Of a stretch of DNA of 64,000 nt, positions 25,373 to 34,638 are shown one piece after another; the stretch's first letter is position 1; each line of letters starts with the position of its first letter. The notes below the pieces were generated by a model. That model was given only the letters and a program-made list of their open reading frames with translations. It had not been told where the DNA came from and did not search any database. Source of the stretch: QQWI01 sp964522015 (GTDB lineage Bacteria > Bacillota > Clostridia > Peptostreptococcales > Acidaminobacteraceae). The stretch is taken from NCBI GenBank assembly GCA_964522015.1, contig CAZFST010000007.1:1-64000 (forward strand). The letters run 5' to 3'. The translations under genes were made by a program, and so were the position numbers.

Positions 25373-28366
25373 AATTGGATTTGCCACATCGTATTGGTAG
25401 CAATAATGCTTTAAATCATTAAAAGCTTCCGCATTCACATAGGTATGAACTTGAGCCAATAGGGATTCTATTGGTGACAAGGGCATACCTTCTTTTTTTA
25501 GGTAAACCGCAAAGGAGACAATGGCCCTTAGGACGAGGCCTAACTCATAGGGATTATGCAGCTTTTGTGCATAATCATGGGCAGTATAAAGATCGTCGAT
25601 TTGTTTATGGCAGTAGTCATCAGCGTAAAGTGCGCATAGGCTACTATAAGCTATGGCAACAGAGCGCCCAAAGCGGTATTCGTACTTAGTAAACAAATTC
25701 AGGGCCTTCTTAAAATAGGATCCCGCTAGTTCAAACTCCCCTACATCAAATGCAGTTTGACCTGCATGGGTATAAAACACAGTCAATCGACCGTACATCC
25801 CCAATTTTTTCAACTCTTTTATCACAGTCTCATCAATAGCCAGAGCCCGCTGAAAATCCCCACTGAGTCTGGCCGATTCAGCAAGGTAATATTGACAGGC
25901 AATAACCCCAAGGGCGTATTGAGCGGGCTCCTTAAGGCTCCTTGTCATCTCTAGGGCTTCTTCTACCAGATGGTTGCCCCCTGCAAAATCACCTCTTAGA
26001 ATCAACCCTAGGCCTTTCAGACGAAGAAAGCACGCATAAGGGTAGTGCTTCTCTCTTTCAAAGTAACCCAGACCCTCGTCCACCACTTGATCCAAGCTGA
26101 CTAAATCGTGCCGATTGATTTCATAAAACCCACGTTGCAATAAACCCTGAAATAAAAATGTTGGTTCCTCATGTTCTTTAGCCAATTGAATCAACCGATC
26201 AATCCACTTAAGCCCTTGGTCATAGCGCCCATTTTTTATGCCATACCGCCCTTTTATGAGGGCTTCGTGCATTCTGAGCACCACAGCCCTGGATTGCATT
26301 TGAGGGGAAAGAATCAGATTCTCAAAGAGGTCATCGATTTTTGCCAAGGCTTCATCAACCCTTGCATCACTTAACACCAACACGCTGGGATGCCCCACAT
26401 AGTGGACATGGAGGATGGGAAATGTCTCGTGGTTAATTTGTAAGTAATCACTTAAATAGAGCAATCGGTAGGTTAACTCGTTTAGACGGTCACCGGCCTC
26501 TTGATAGTGGTAAATCAGCGCTGCATAGTGGGGCATTTCCCCGGAGTCTGCGAACTTATCTAGGAGCATTTTTGCGATTCTTCGGTGGAAAATCCGAAGC
26601 TGAGCTTTCAATAAACCACTTACCAAAACTTCTTTAAGTTTATGATGCACAAATCTAAACAAGGCCCCCTGACCTTGCCCATGGTCAATTTCCATCAAAA
26701 TCCTGTGATCCACCAACTCCCTAAGGGCTGCTAACAGCTCCCATTCGCTTAAACCGCTGATTAAAACCATCTCTTCGTAGGGCACATCCGATACAAAACA
26801 GGCGCATAAACTGGCAATATGCCTTGCCTGATCGGTCAACTCCCTAATACGGTGCCTTAGATGGGCCTGACCAATTCCAATTCCAATTTTCAAGTTTGAT
26901 GCCTGTGACAAATCCCCCTCTTGGGTAGCCACTTCTAAGGCTTGCATCAAATAAAGCGCAATGCCTTCCGATTCCTGATACAAATGATCGGCCAGGTGAC
27001 TAGCATGTTCATGTCCTTTTGAATAGGCTTCCAATAATTCGTGACACTCCTTGCGACTAAACCGACCGATAATGATCGGTTGCCAAATGGGCAGCAACTC
27101 ACTAAAAGAAGCTTCCTGGGCCTGTAAATCATTGCGGGAAATTAAAATCCACATCAAAGGGCACTTTCTGTTTCTAAGGATAATGCCCATTAAAAGTCGC
27201 TGACTGGCCACGTCCATCCACTGAAAATCATCCAGTACAATCATCATAGGCGTATGGAATTGTCCTAAAACCGCTTGAAATAAAGCATCGTAAACCGTGT
27301 GTTTGGCTACTGCTTCTTTTTCGAACCACCGTAACGTCTTCTCCTTAATCATTTCTAAAGATACCTCTAATGCTTGACACAGCATCTCAAGAATGGGATA
27401 AAGAGCAATCATGTCAAATGTTTTTTCTGCTTGTAGGCTACTATATATTAGGGGTTTAGCTGTAGTCTCTTTTGAAAGATGAGCGACAAAATAGGATTTG
27501 CCAGCTCCCGCCTCTCCCGTAATGCCCAAAACCCTAGACAGCCCCTTTTGACAAACCATTTGCCACTGATTGAGAAAATCCTGTTGTTCACTTTCACGAC
27601 CATAGAAAAAAGCTTCAGTTCCAGAGGTTCCCTGGTAGTTTTGATTTTTTTGGGGGTCACTTGTCAGCTGTGATGGGGCCGTTGACATTTTGTGTTTTGA
27701 GTCCAGTATCTGCCTGTAAAGCATTAAGGTGTCGTAGTCCGGTTCGATGCCTAGTTCTTGCTTTAACAAGGCTTCCAATTGTTTGTAGACTTCAACGGCT
27801 TTATTCAGATTGCCCTGTTCACCATGGACTCGCATCACCATTCTATAAGCGGCTTCGTCATATGGGTCGTGATACAAAATGGTTTTAAGCAACTTGAGTC
27901 GTTGTTGGGGATCATTATTGGCAGTCAAACGACTATACAGCCAAGTTAGCATCTCTTCCCTTAGGGATTCTCTAGTTGTCATCAGCCAATCCATAAAAAA
28001 CTCAGCATCTTTAACGTAAAAGTCCCCCATTAAGGTATTCTCCAGCTGTTGGAGGGGCATACTTTGCCAATGCCATAAATCAACAGACCAAAGGGTCTCT
28101 TGGCTTAGCAGAACACTTTGACGACCTTCTAATTCAAAAATTGGCCCCTTAAAGAGTCCTTTGACAAGGTAAAGGGCATTTCTTAGATTTTTCTTAGCGA
28201 CGGTTTCCTCCAAGTCAGGCCAAAATAAGGTCACTAATTTTTCTCGGGTGACCTTTTGGGCGGTCACAAGATAGGCAAATAAGGCTTCTGCTTTTTTAAA
28301 GGGAAACCTGATTTCAATGCCGTCTTCAATTACCTTGATTTCACCTAATAAGTGCACTTCAATCAT
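25337..28366 (-). CDS. SARP-like regulator: winged helix + BTAD + AAA/STAND ATPase + TPR
   Basis: 1009 residues. N-terminal OmpR-type winged helix (about 1-90: E-V-H-L-L-G-E-I-K-V), bacterial transcription activation domain (BTAD, about 95-225: D-P-Y-D-E-A-A-Y-R-M and G-I-E-P-D), AAA ATPase with Walker A G-E-A-G-A-G-K-S at 284-291 and Walker B M-I-V-L-D-D-F-Q-W-M-D, then TPR-like helices to the end. Related to AfsR/SARP and MalT-like STAND regulators: ATP- and inducer-driven transcription activators. Targets unknown; no biosynthetic cluster adjoins. RBS GGCGGG. Confidence 0.87.
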   Translation of the reverse strand: MIEVHLLGEIKVIEDGIEIRFPFKKAEALFAYLVTAQKVTREKLVTLFWPDLEETVAKKNLRNALYLVKGLFKGPIFELEGRQSVLLSQETLWSVDLWHWQSMPLQQLENTLMGDFYVKDAEFFMDWLMTTRESLREEMLTWLYSRLTANNDPQQRLKLLKTILYHDPYDEAAYRMVMRVHGEQGNLNKAVEVYKQLEALLKQELGIEPDYDTLMLYRQILDSKHKMSTAPSQLTSDPQKNQNYQGTSGTEAFFYGRESEQQDFLNQWQMVCQKGLSRVLGITGEAGAGKSYFVAHLSKETTAKPLIYSSLQAEKTFDMIALYPILEMLCQALEVSLEMIKEKTLRWFEKEAVAKHTVYDALFQAVLGQFHTPMMIVLDDFQWMDVASQRLLMGIILRNRKCPLMWILISRNDLQAQEASFSELLPIWQPIIIGRFSRKECHELLEAYSKGHEHASHLADHLYQESEGIALYLMQALEVATQEGDLSQASNLKIGIGIGQAHLRHRIRELTDQARHIASLCACFVSDVPYEEMVLISGLSEWELLAALRELVDHRILMEIDHGQGQGALFRFVHHKLKEVLVSGLLKAQLRIFHRRIAKMLLDKFADSGEMPHYAALIYHYQEAGDRLNELTYRLLYLSDYLQINHETFPILHVHYVGHPSVLVLSDARVDEALAKIDDLFENLILSPQMQSRAVVLRMHEALIKGRYGIKNGRYDQGLKWIDRLIQLAKEHEEPTFLFQGLLQRGFYEINRHDLVSLDQVVDEGLGYFEREKHYPYACFLRLKGLGLILRGDFAGGNHLVEEALEMTRSLKEPAQYALGVIACQYYLAESARLSGDFQRALAIDETVIKELKKLGMYGRLTVFYTHAGQTAFDVGEFELAGSYFKKALNLFTKYEYRFGRSVAIAYSSLCALYADDYCHKQIDDLYTAHDYAQKLHNPYELGLVLRAIVSFAVYLKKEGMPLSPIESLLAQVHTYVNAEAFNDLKHYCYQYDVANPILLGLNGLLDKI

Positions 28367-28408
28367 GTTGAACCCGCCTTTTCAAACCTAGTTTTTCAAA
28401 AACGTCAA

Positions 28409-28445
28409 AAAAACCGTCTATAATTTATTATTATAGACGGTTTTT
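28409..28445 (-). terminator. Terminator of fhs
   Basis: AAAAACCGTCTATAA / TTATAGACGGTTTTT perfect 15-bp stem, 7-base loop, then T/A-rich; 16 bases after the fhs stop. Confidence 0.9.
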
Positions 28446-28460
28446 GATTGAATCGCTAGT

Positions 28461-30140
28461 CTAAAACAAACCTGAGATCACACCATTGTCATCCATGGAC
28501 ATTTGCATGGCTGCTGGTACTTTAGGTAATCCAGGCATGGTCATTACATCCCCTGTCAAAGCCACTATAAATCCAGCCCCCGCTGCGATTCTTAAATCTC
28601 GTACAGAGATTCTAAAACCTGTTGGTCTACCTTTTAGCGTGGCATCATCGGAAAGCGAATACTGAGTTTTTGCCATACAAATTGGCAATTCGTTATAGCC
28701 AATGGCAACGATTTGATCAATTTGCTTCAGTGCAGCTGGTGAAAAATCCACCCCATCAGCCCCATAGATTTCACGGGCAATGGTCTCGATTTTCTCTCTC
28801 ACAGGCATTTCAAGAGGGTACAGGGGTTTAAAATCAGCAGCGCCAGACTCGGCTAGCTCAACGACTTTCTGAGCCAGTAAAATGCCACCTTTGCCACCAT
28901 GAGCCCAGACATCACTGAGAACGACGGCAACACCAATTTCCTGACAAAGTCCATCCAACAGCTCAAGCTCAGCTTGGGTGTCCGTTGGAAATTTATTGAT
29001 GGCGATAACAGCAGGCACACCAAACTTCTTCACGTTTTCCACGTGTTTTTTAATATTCTCAAACCCAACCCGAAGGGCTTCAAGATTTTCTTGATTTAAG
29101 CTTTGTTTTTCAACCCCTCCGTGGTTTTTAAGGGCCCGTACTGTGCCCACAATCACCACCGCAGCCGGTTTTAGGTTGGCATATCGGCACTTGATATCAA
29201 AGAATTTTTCGGCCCCTAAATCCGCCCCAAATCCCGCTTCTGTGATCACATAGTCAGCCAGTTTTAAAGCTGTTGTCGTTGCCATCACGCTATTGCAACC
29301 GTGAGCGATATTGGCAAATGGCCCACCGTGAATAAATGCAGGTGTGTTTTCAAGGGTTTGCACTAAATTAGGTTTAATGGCATCTTTTAATAGCAAGGAG
29401 ATGGCACCTGTTACCCCAAGTTGCTCCACAGTGACAGGGGCTTGATTGTAGGTATACCCAATAATCATGCGGCTGATACGGGCTTTGAGGTCTTTTAGGT
29501 CAGTGGCTAAGCACAGGACCGCCATGATTTCTGAGGCCACTGAAATGTCAAAGCCATCTTCTCTAGGAACGCCATTGGCTCGGCCTCCTAAACCTATGAC
29601 GGTTTGTCTTAAGGCCCGGTCATTCATATCTAAAACCCGTTTCCAAGTTAAACGTCTTGGGTCAATGCCTAGGGTATTACCTTGATGGATATGGTTATCA
29701 ATTAGAGCTGAAAGTAAATTATGGGCAGTTGTCACGGCATGGATGTCACCGGTGAAATGAAGATTAATATCTTCCATCGGCACCACTTGAGCATAGCCAC
29801 CACCTGCAGCTCCACCTTTTACACCGAAGCAAGGCCCTAAAGAAGGCTCTCTTAAGGTAGTGAAAGTCTTCTTGCCAATTTGATTCAGAGCCATACTCAG
29901 TCCGATATTAGTGGTTGTTTTGCCTTCCCCAGCTGGGGTTGGATTAATGGCGGTCACTAGGATGAGCTTCCCATCTGGACGGTCTTTCAAACTAGCGATA
30001 AAATCCAAATCAATTTTTGCCTTGTAGTGCCCATAGGGTTCCACTGCCTCTTCTGAAATGCCAATAGCTTGAGCCACTGCCACGATGCGCTTCATGGTAG
30101 ATTTCTGTGCAATTTCGATATCTGATAAAAATGTCGCCAT
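28461..30140 (-). CDS. fhs: Formate--tetrahydrofolate ligase
   Basis: Joins formate to tetrahydrofolate with ATP, giving 10-formyl-THF; a one-carbon entry step used in purine synthesis, amino-acid fermentation and acetogenesis. 559 residues, normal length. The ATP-binding P-loop is T-P-A-G-E-G-K-T-T at 68-76; other conserved blocks include L-R-E-P-S-L-G-P-C-F-G-V-K-G-G-A-A-G-G-G and H-G-G-P-F-A-N-I-A-H-G. AGAGAGG lies 11 bases before the ATG, a little far. Stands alone; folD and other Wood-Ljungdahl genes are not in the window. Confidence 0.97.
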   Translation of the reverse strand: MATFLSDIEIAQKSTMKRIVAVAQAIGISEEAVEPYGHYKAKIDLDFIASLKDRPDGKLILVTAINPTPAGEGKTTTNIGLSMALNQIGKKTFTTLREPSLGPCFGVKGGAAGGGYAQVVPMEDINLHFTGDIHAVTTAHNLLSALIDNHIHQGNTLGIDPRRLTWKRVLDMNDRALRQTVIGLGGRANGVPREDGFDISVASEIMAVLCLATDLKDLKARISRMIIGYTYNQAPVTVEQLGVTGAISLLLKDAIKPNLVQTLENTPAFIHGGPFANIAHGCNSVMATTTALKLADYVITEAGFGADLGAEKFFDIKCRYANLKPAAVVIVGTVRALKNHGGVEKQSLNQENLEALRVGFENIKKHVENVKKFGVPAVIAINKFPTDTQAELELLDGLCQEIGVAVVLSDVWAHGGKGGILLAQKVVELAESGAADFKPLYPLEMPVREKIETIAREIYGADGVDFSPAALKQIDQIVAIGYNELPICMAKTQYSLSDDATLKGRPTGFRISVRDLRIAAGAGFIVALTGDVMTMPGLPKVPAAMQMSMDDNGVISGLF

Positions 30141-30263
30141 TGATTGACCAGCCTCTCTTTTTTAATCATATTTGGTTGATGTCATCACTAATTAATGACA
30201 AGGATAACATGAAAACGTCACTAAATCGTCTACAGTCTAATCTTAATTCTTGCTTTGAGTGTC

Positions 30264-30294
30264 AAAAAGTGCCCTTGTTTTCACAGGGGCACTT
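30264..30294 (-). terminator. Terminator of cheV
   Basis: AAGTGCCCTTG / CAGGGGCACTT stem with T5 on the minus strand, 8 bases after the cheV stop. Confidence 0.85.
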
Positions 30295-30301
30295 AAGTGT
30301 A

Positions 30302-31204
30302 TCAAATATGGAGCAAAGCATCAATGGTTTCAATGAGTTTACCAATTTCAGGTTTAGACATTTGGGCATCAGCACCAACGGCCTCACCCTTGTGTCTTAA
30401 ATCTCCTGTGATGAGAGAAGAGAAAATAATGACTGGTAATGTATGCAAGACTTTGCTTTCTTTAATCTTTCTTGTCAGGGTGTGGCCATCCAGTCTTGGC
30501 ATTTCAATATCGGTAATCAAGAGATGGGCTTCATCCATAAAATCATGCCCCTTACGTTCTGCAAGCTCCGTGAAATATTCCAACGCCTCTTGACCGTCGT
30601 TAAAAAAGCGCATATTGGTGTAACCAGCCAGTGTCAGTGTATCTAGCAACACACGGCGAATCATTGGGGAATCATCTGCTAATACCAAGAGGTGCTTAGA
30701 ACGATCTTTTTTGACCACGTTTTGCATCCGCTCCACAGATATGCCTGTTTGTGGACTGATGTCCATCACGATTTTTTCGAAATCAAGGAGCATGTAAATC
30801 TTTTGATCTAAGTTAATATTAGCAATCACAAGACTTTGATCTAATAGCTGATCTGGTTTAATCATATCAGACCAACGGATACGGTGGATACCCAGGACTT
30901 CATCGACACAAAATGCGACTTTGATTTGATTAAATTCACAAAGTAGTGTCATTTTATTTTCAGTGTCCATAAAAGATTTTTTTTCTAAAACATTTTGAAG
31001 ATCAATAACCGTGACAACTTCACCACGAACCAAGGTTAATCCCATGATAGCAACATTGGCATTGGGCACTTTTGCAGTTTCACCCAGTTGAAGTATCTCT
31101 CTAACTTTAACCACGTTAATGGCATAATGCTTGTTATTCACCTTAAATTTTAGAATTTCAACCTCGCCGGTTCCTGATTCTAAAAGTATGCCTGTTTTAT
31201 CCAT
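30302..31204 (-). CDS. cheV: CheV chemotaxis protein (CheW + receiver)
   Basis: 300 residues: CheW-like domain (about 10-150; V-M-G-L-T-L-V-R-G-E-V-type segment I-M-G-L-T-L-V-R-G-E) fused to a receiver domain (about 170-300) with D-D-S, phospho-acceptor in I-T-D-I-E-M-P-R-L-D-G and Lys in M-S-K-P-E. CheV works as an adaptor between receptors and CheA, with phosphorylation adjusting the response. The ATG at 31204 follows GAGGGGG; the frame extends 29 codons upstream without an RBS. Solitary gene with its own terminator. Confidence 0.94.
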   Translation of the reverse strand: MDKTGILLESGTGEVEILKFKVNNKHYAINVVKVREILQLGETAKVPNANVAIMGLTLVRGEVVTVIDLQNVLEKKSFMDTENKMTLLCEFNQIKVAFCVDEVLGIHRIRWSDMIKPDQLLDQSLVIANINLDQKIYMLLDFEKIVMDISPQTGISVERMQNVVKKDRSKHLLVLADDSPMIRRVLLDTLTLAGYTNMRFFNDGQEALEYFTELAERKGHDFMDEAHLLITDIEMPRLDGHTLTRKIKESKVLHTLPVIIFSSLITGDLRHKGEAVGADAQMSKPEIGKLIETIDALLHI

Positions 31205-31323
31205 GTTGTGCCCCCTCATCTCAAAATCTTGCTCTCGATTGAATGCTATAGCTTCGTAATGCGTATACCCAATATTAACACAAGAAAACATCAGGATGAT
31301 AGAGGATTTACAAAAAAAGATTT

Positions 31324-32514
31324 TTAGACGATGATGCCCATTTCGCGACCCACTTTTTCAAACACGGCAACGGCTTTTTCAAGTTGCTCTTTAGTGTGTG
31401 CTGCCGTCACCATGCAACGGACACGGCCTGTGCCTTTTGCTACGGTCGGAAACACGATACCAGATACAAAGACCCCATTTGCCATCAACGCTTTAGAAAA
31501 GGCCATGGTTTTTGCTTCGTCTCCGATGATGACTGGTGTAATTGGAGTTTCAGAAGCCCCTGTATTAAAACCAAGCTTTCCGAGTTTTTCTTTAAAGAAG
31601 TTGGCATTATCCCAAAGTGCTGTTGAATACTCTGAGGTTTCCATCAGTATTTTAACAGCTTCAATGATGGCACCCACTGCTGCCGGTGGCAATGCCGTTG
31701 AGAATAAAATCGGACGACCTCTATGGTTTAACCATTCTTGCGTTACTTTTTTACCGGCAACATAACCACCAATGACACCGATGGCTTTTGACAGAGTGCC
31801 AATTGTGAAATCCACACGGCCATGAAGGCCAAAGTGATCCACTGTACCACGGCCATTTTCACCAAGAACACCAGAACCGTGAGCATCATCTACATAGGTC
31901 ATAGCTTCGTACTTCTCTGCTAAGGCCACAATCTCAGGGAGTTTAGCGATATCCCCATCCATACTGAAGACACCATCTGTAATGATGAGAAGATTTCTGT
32001 ATTTCGGACGGCTCTCCTGTAAAACCCGTTCTAGATCTGCCATGTCGCTGTGCTTGTAAACCGCTTTATCGGCTCTTGATAAACGAGCGCCATCAATGAT
32101 TGATGCGTGATTGAGTTCGTCAGAGATAATGATATCCCCTTTTTCTGCAATGGCTTGAATGGCACCGGCGTTGCAATTGAACCCCGATTGAAAGACCATA
32201 ACCGCTTCTTCACGTTTGAACTTTGCCAAGATTGTTTCAAGCTCTTCGTGGATGTCCATGTTGCCAACAATTGTTCGCACAGCACCTGCACCAACACCAT
32301 ATTTTTCAATGGCTTCGATGGCTGCTTTTTTCAAACGTGGATGATTGGCAAAACCCAAGTAGTTATTTGAGCTTAGATTGATAACCTTTTGGCCATTGAT
32401 CACACACTCAGCTTCATTTGCCCCTTCAAGGATAGGGAGTTTTCTGTAAGTCCCATTATCTTTTAATTCTTGAATTTTGTCTTGTAAAAATGACAGTTCG
32501 TGAAAATTTGACAT
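31324..32514 (-). CDS. kbl: Glycine C-acetyltransferase (2-amino-3-ketobutyrate CoA ligase)
   Basis: PLP enzyme of the alpha-oxoamine synthase family that cleaves 2-amino-3-ketobutyrate with CoA to glycine and acetyl-CoA. 396 residues. The PLP lysine is in G-T-L-S-K-A-I-G; other family marks are N-Y-L-G-F-A-N-H-P and D-D-A-H-G-S-G-V-L-G. Immediately downstream of tdh (one base between stop and start), with its RBS AAGGAGG inside the tdh end, so the two are translated together for threonine breakdown. Confidence 0.96.
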   Translation of the reverse strand: MSNFHELSFLQDKIQELKDNGTYRKLPILEGANEAECVINGQKVINLSSNNYLGFANHPRLKKAAIEAIEKYGVGAGAVRTIVGNMDIHEELETILAKFKREEAVMVFQSGFNCNAGAIQAIAEKGDIIISDELNHASIIDGARLSRADKAVYKHSDMADLERVLQESRPKYRNLLIITDGVFSMDGDIAKLPEIVALAEKYEAMTYVDDAHGSGVLGENGRGTVDHFGLHGRVDFTIGTLSKAIGVIGGYVAGKKVTQEWLNHRGRPILFSTALPPAAVGAIIEAVKILMETSEYSTALWDNANFFKEKLGKLGFNTGASETPITPVIIGDEAKTMAFSKALMANGVFVSGIVFPTVAKGTGRVRCMVTAAHTKEQLEKAVAVFEKVGREMGIIV

Positions 32515-32515
32515 A

Positions 32516-33562
32516 TTAGTCCTCCTTATGAGTTGGGAACAAAACGACTTTGCCGCAATTGCCTGAAGCCATGAGTTCCATACCTTCTTCGTAACTCTCC
32601 ATTGGCAGTTTATGAGTGACGATTTTGTCTAAGTGCAATTTACCAGATTGGATGAGGCCTTTGACTTGGAACCAGGTGTCGTACATACGGCGACCCACGA
32701 TACCGTGAATTGTAATGCCTTTAAAAATCACATCTTTTGCAAGATCCACTTCCATTGTGCCATTTGGAATGCCCAGCATGCTCATACGGCCACCCAATTT
32801 GATATATTTAAAGGCTTGAGTAATAGCAACTTTATTGCCGCTGAGTTCTGCAACAACATCCACCCCCAGGCCATCTGTCTCTTCTAATACCCTTGCAATG
32901 GCATCTTCAGTCATTGGATTAATCACCACATCTGCACCAAGTTCTTTAGCAAGGTTCATGCGATATGGGTTAACTTCAATGGCAATTACTTTTGCGGCGC
33001 CAACGGCTTTAGCCACGTCAACAGCCATTAGACCAATTGGTCCACAGCCCACTACCGCGATGGTTTTACCGATGATTTCTCCGCTTAATACTGTATGGAC
33101 TGCATTGCCCAGTGGTTCTTGAATACAGAGGTATTCAGGCGCCACTTTTGCATCATTTAACCAAGCATTTTGTTCTGGAATTGCAACGTATTCTGCAAAC
33201 GTACCCTGGGTATCAACACCAAGAATCAGTGTTTCTTTGCAAATGTGGCCATTGCCAGTCAAGCAAAATTCGCAAACTTCACAAACGATATGGGTCTCAG
33301 CTGATACCACATCACCCAATTTAACTTTAGTCACTTTTGACCCAATCGCAACAACTTCTCCAGCAAACTCATGACCCATGACTTGAGGTGTTTTGATTCT
33401 ATTTTGTGACCATTCATCCCAAGCATAGATATGAAAATCCGTGCCGCAAATTGAAGTCGCTGCGACTTTGATTAAAACATCTCTATCGCCAAGGGTTGGA
33501 ACTGGTAATGTCACCATGGTCGCCCCAGGTGCTGCCGTTTGTTTAATGATTGCTTTCATCAT
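32516..33562 (-). CDS. tdh: L-threonine 3-dehydrogenase
   Basis: Zinc- and NAD-dependent oxidation of threonine to 2-amino-3-ketobutyrate. 348 residues, MDR fold: catalytic zinc Cys in S-I-C-G-T-D, G-H-E in M-G-H-E-F, structural-zinc cysteines in C-E-V-C-E-F-C-L-T-G-N-G-H-I-C, and Rossmann V-G-C-G-P-I-G-L. The H-I-Y-A-W-D-E-W stretch is typical of Tdh rather than other alcohol dehydrogenases. ATG at 33562 with GGAGG upstream; the frame extends 19 codons further with no RBS. First gene of tdh-kbl. Confidence 0.96.
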   Translation of the reverse strand: MMKAIIKQTAAPGATMVTLPVPTLGDRDVLIKVAATSICGTDFHIYAWDEWSQNRIKTPQVMGHEFAGEVVAIGSKVTKVKLGDVVSAETHIVCEVCEFCLTGNGHICKETLILGVDTQGTFAEYVAIPEQNAWLNDAKVAPEYLCIQEPLGNAVHTVLSGEIIGKTIAVVGCGPIGLMAVDVAKAVGAAKVIAIEVNPYRMNLAKELGADVVINPMTEDAIARVLEETDGLGVDVVAELSGNKVAITQAFKYIKLGGRMSMLGIPNGTMEVDLAKDVIFKGITIHGIVGRRMYDTWFQVKGLIQSGKLHLDKIVTHKLPMESYEEGMELMASGNCGKVVLFPTHKED

Positions 33563-33600
33563 GCTCTTTTTCCTCCACAATTCACCACTGAGAATTTTAA

Positions 33601-33620
33601 CTTGAAAATCATTTTTCAAG
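33601..33620 (-). promoter_or_regulatory. Perfect inverted repeat in the tdh leader
   Basis: CTTGAAAA-TCAT-TTTTCAAG lies between the tdh promoter and RBS, about 10 bases after the expected transcription start. It could be an operator or an mRNA 5' hairpin. Confidence 0.55.
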
Positions 33621-33637
33621 CCCTAAATAACACCCTT

Positions 33638-33665
33638 ATTATACTACAATGTCCGCCCGTGGCAA
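33638..33665 (-). promoter_or_regulatory. Promoter of tdh-kbl
   Basis: Minus strand TTGCCA, 16-base spacer, TATAAT. Confidence 0.75.
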
Positions 33666-33704
33666 ACACTTTTTGAGGAAAACGTTATTATTTCTGCTGT
33701 TTTA

Positions 33705-34574
33705 TCAAGGCGACTTTTCAAAAGAACGATTCTCCCAATATGCCTGAATGATCTTGGCGTTACGCTTCAAGCGGTTGCCGCCCAAATAACCAAATGAACG
33801 ATTGCCATAAGTCAACTTGATGGCCTTTTGACTCATCTCAACCAGTGGTGCAAGTTCAATCTCCACAGCCCCCTTAACGAGAGATGATTGATTATAAGGA
33901 CAAACCCATTGGCACACATCGCAGCCGTAAACCCACTCCCCCATAGCATCTTGCTCTAGTAAATCAAGTTCACCAGACTTTTGATTAATTGCCGAACGAC
34001 ACTTTGAACGATTTAAAGGAAGACCTTCTACTAAAGCCTGGGTTGGACAACCCTGAATACATTTCTGACAATCCCCGCAACCATCTAACTGAACAACTTT
34101 ATATTCAAAAGGCTCAAGTCCGTCCATTGGGGGAAAAACCGCATAACCAATATTAAACCCACTGCCAAGATCGGCGTTTATCAATAAATTATTCTTACCA
34201 TAAAACCCAAGACCAGCACCATAGGCAACTTGGCGATCATCGCCCCCATCCTTATCCACATAAAAATCCCGTGGCAGCTGCCCTAACACCGATTCAAGGG
34301 CTAAAGTGATTTGTTCTAATTGATCATATAGCTCAAGGTGATAGTCTCTTTCATACCCAATCGATGCCAGTCTGCCAAATCCAGGTGTTGATGGGCCATA
34401 AAAAATGGTATATGGCCGTAAGAGAACAAGCCCCCATGATCCAACCTGTACCTGGCAATTGTTATCGGCAGTAATTTCAACCAGAGAAAATCTCCAGTTC
34501 TTTGGTAGATTAGTTTCACATTGTGTCTTAATCAGCTGATTAACCCCACTGATAGTTGCTGAATTTTGAGGCAT
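33705..34574 (-). CDS. QueG-like double-[4Fe-4S] protein
   Basis: 289 residues resembling epoxyqueuosine reductase: A-G-L-G-F-Y-G-K-N-N-L-L-I near residue 117, then two ferredoxin-type clusters, C-G-D-C-Q-K-C-I-Q-G-C-P-T-Q-A-L and C-D-V-C-Q-W-V-C-P. QueG uses cobalamin to finish queuosine in tRNA wobble positions. This protein is shorter than QueG (usually 310-390) and its N-terminal half is diverged; the usual D-T-G-P-x-x-E-R segment reads V-D-K-D-G-G-D-D-R. It may be a QueG or a related reductase. GGAG lies 9 bases before the ATG. Confidence 0.75.
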   Translation of the reverse strand: MPQNSATISGVNQLIKTQCETNLPKNWRFSLVEITADNNCQVQVGSWGLVLLRPYTIFYGPSTPGFGRLASIGYERDYHLELYDQLEQITLALESVLGQLPRDFYVDKDGGDDRQVAYGAGLGFYGKNNLLINADLGSGFNIGYAVFPPMDGLEPFEYKVVQLDGCGDCQKCIQGCPTQALVEGLPLNRSKCRSAINQKSGELDLLEQDAMGEWVYGCDVCQWVCPYNQSSLVKGAVEIELAPLVEMSQKAIKLTYGNRSFGYLGGNRLKRNAKIIQAYWENRSFEKSP

Positions 34575-34638
34575 TACATTGGTCTCCTAACCATTAAGAA
34601 AAAGCCACTATCCCTTTTGGATGGTGACTTTTTAAACA

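Noticed and set aside
31331..31765. Long open frame antisense to kbl
   Set aside because: No ribosome binding site, composition mirrors the codon usage of kbl, and kbl is a complete conserved enzyme.
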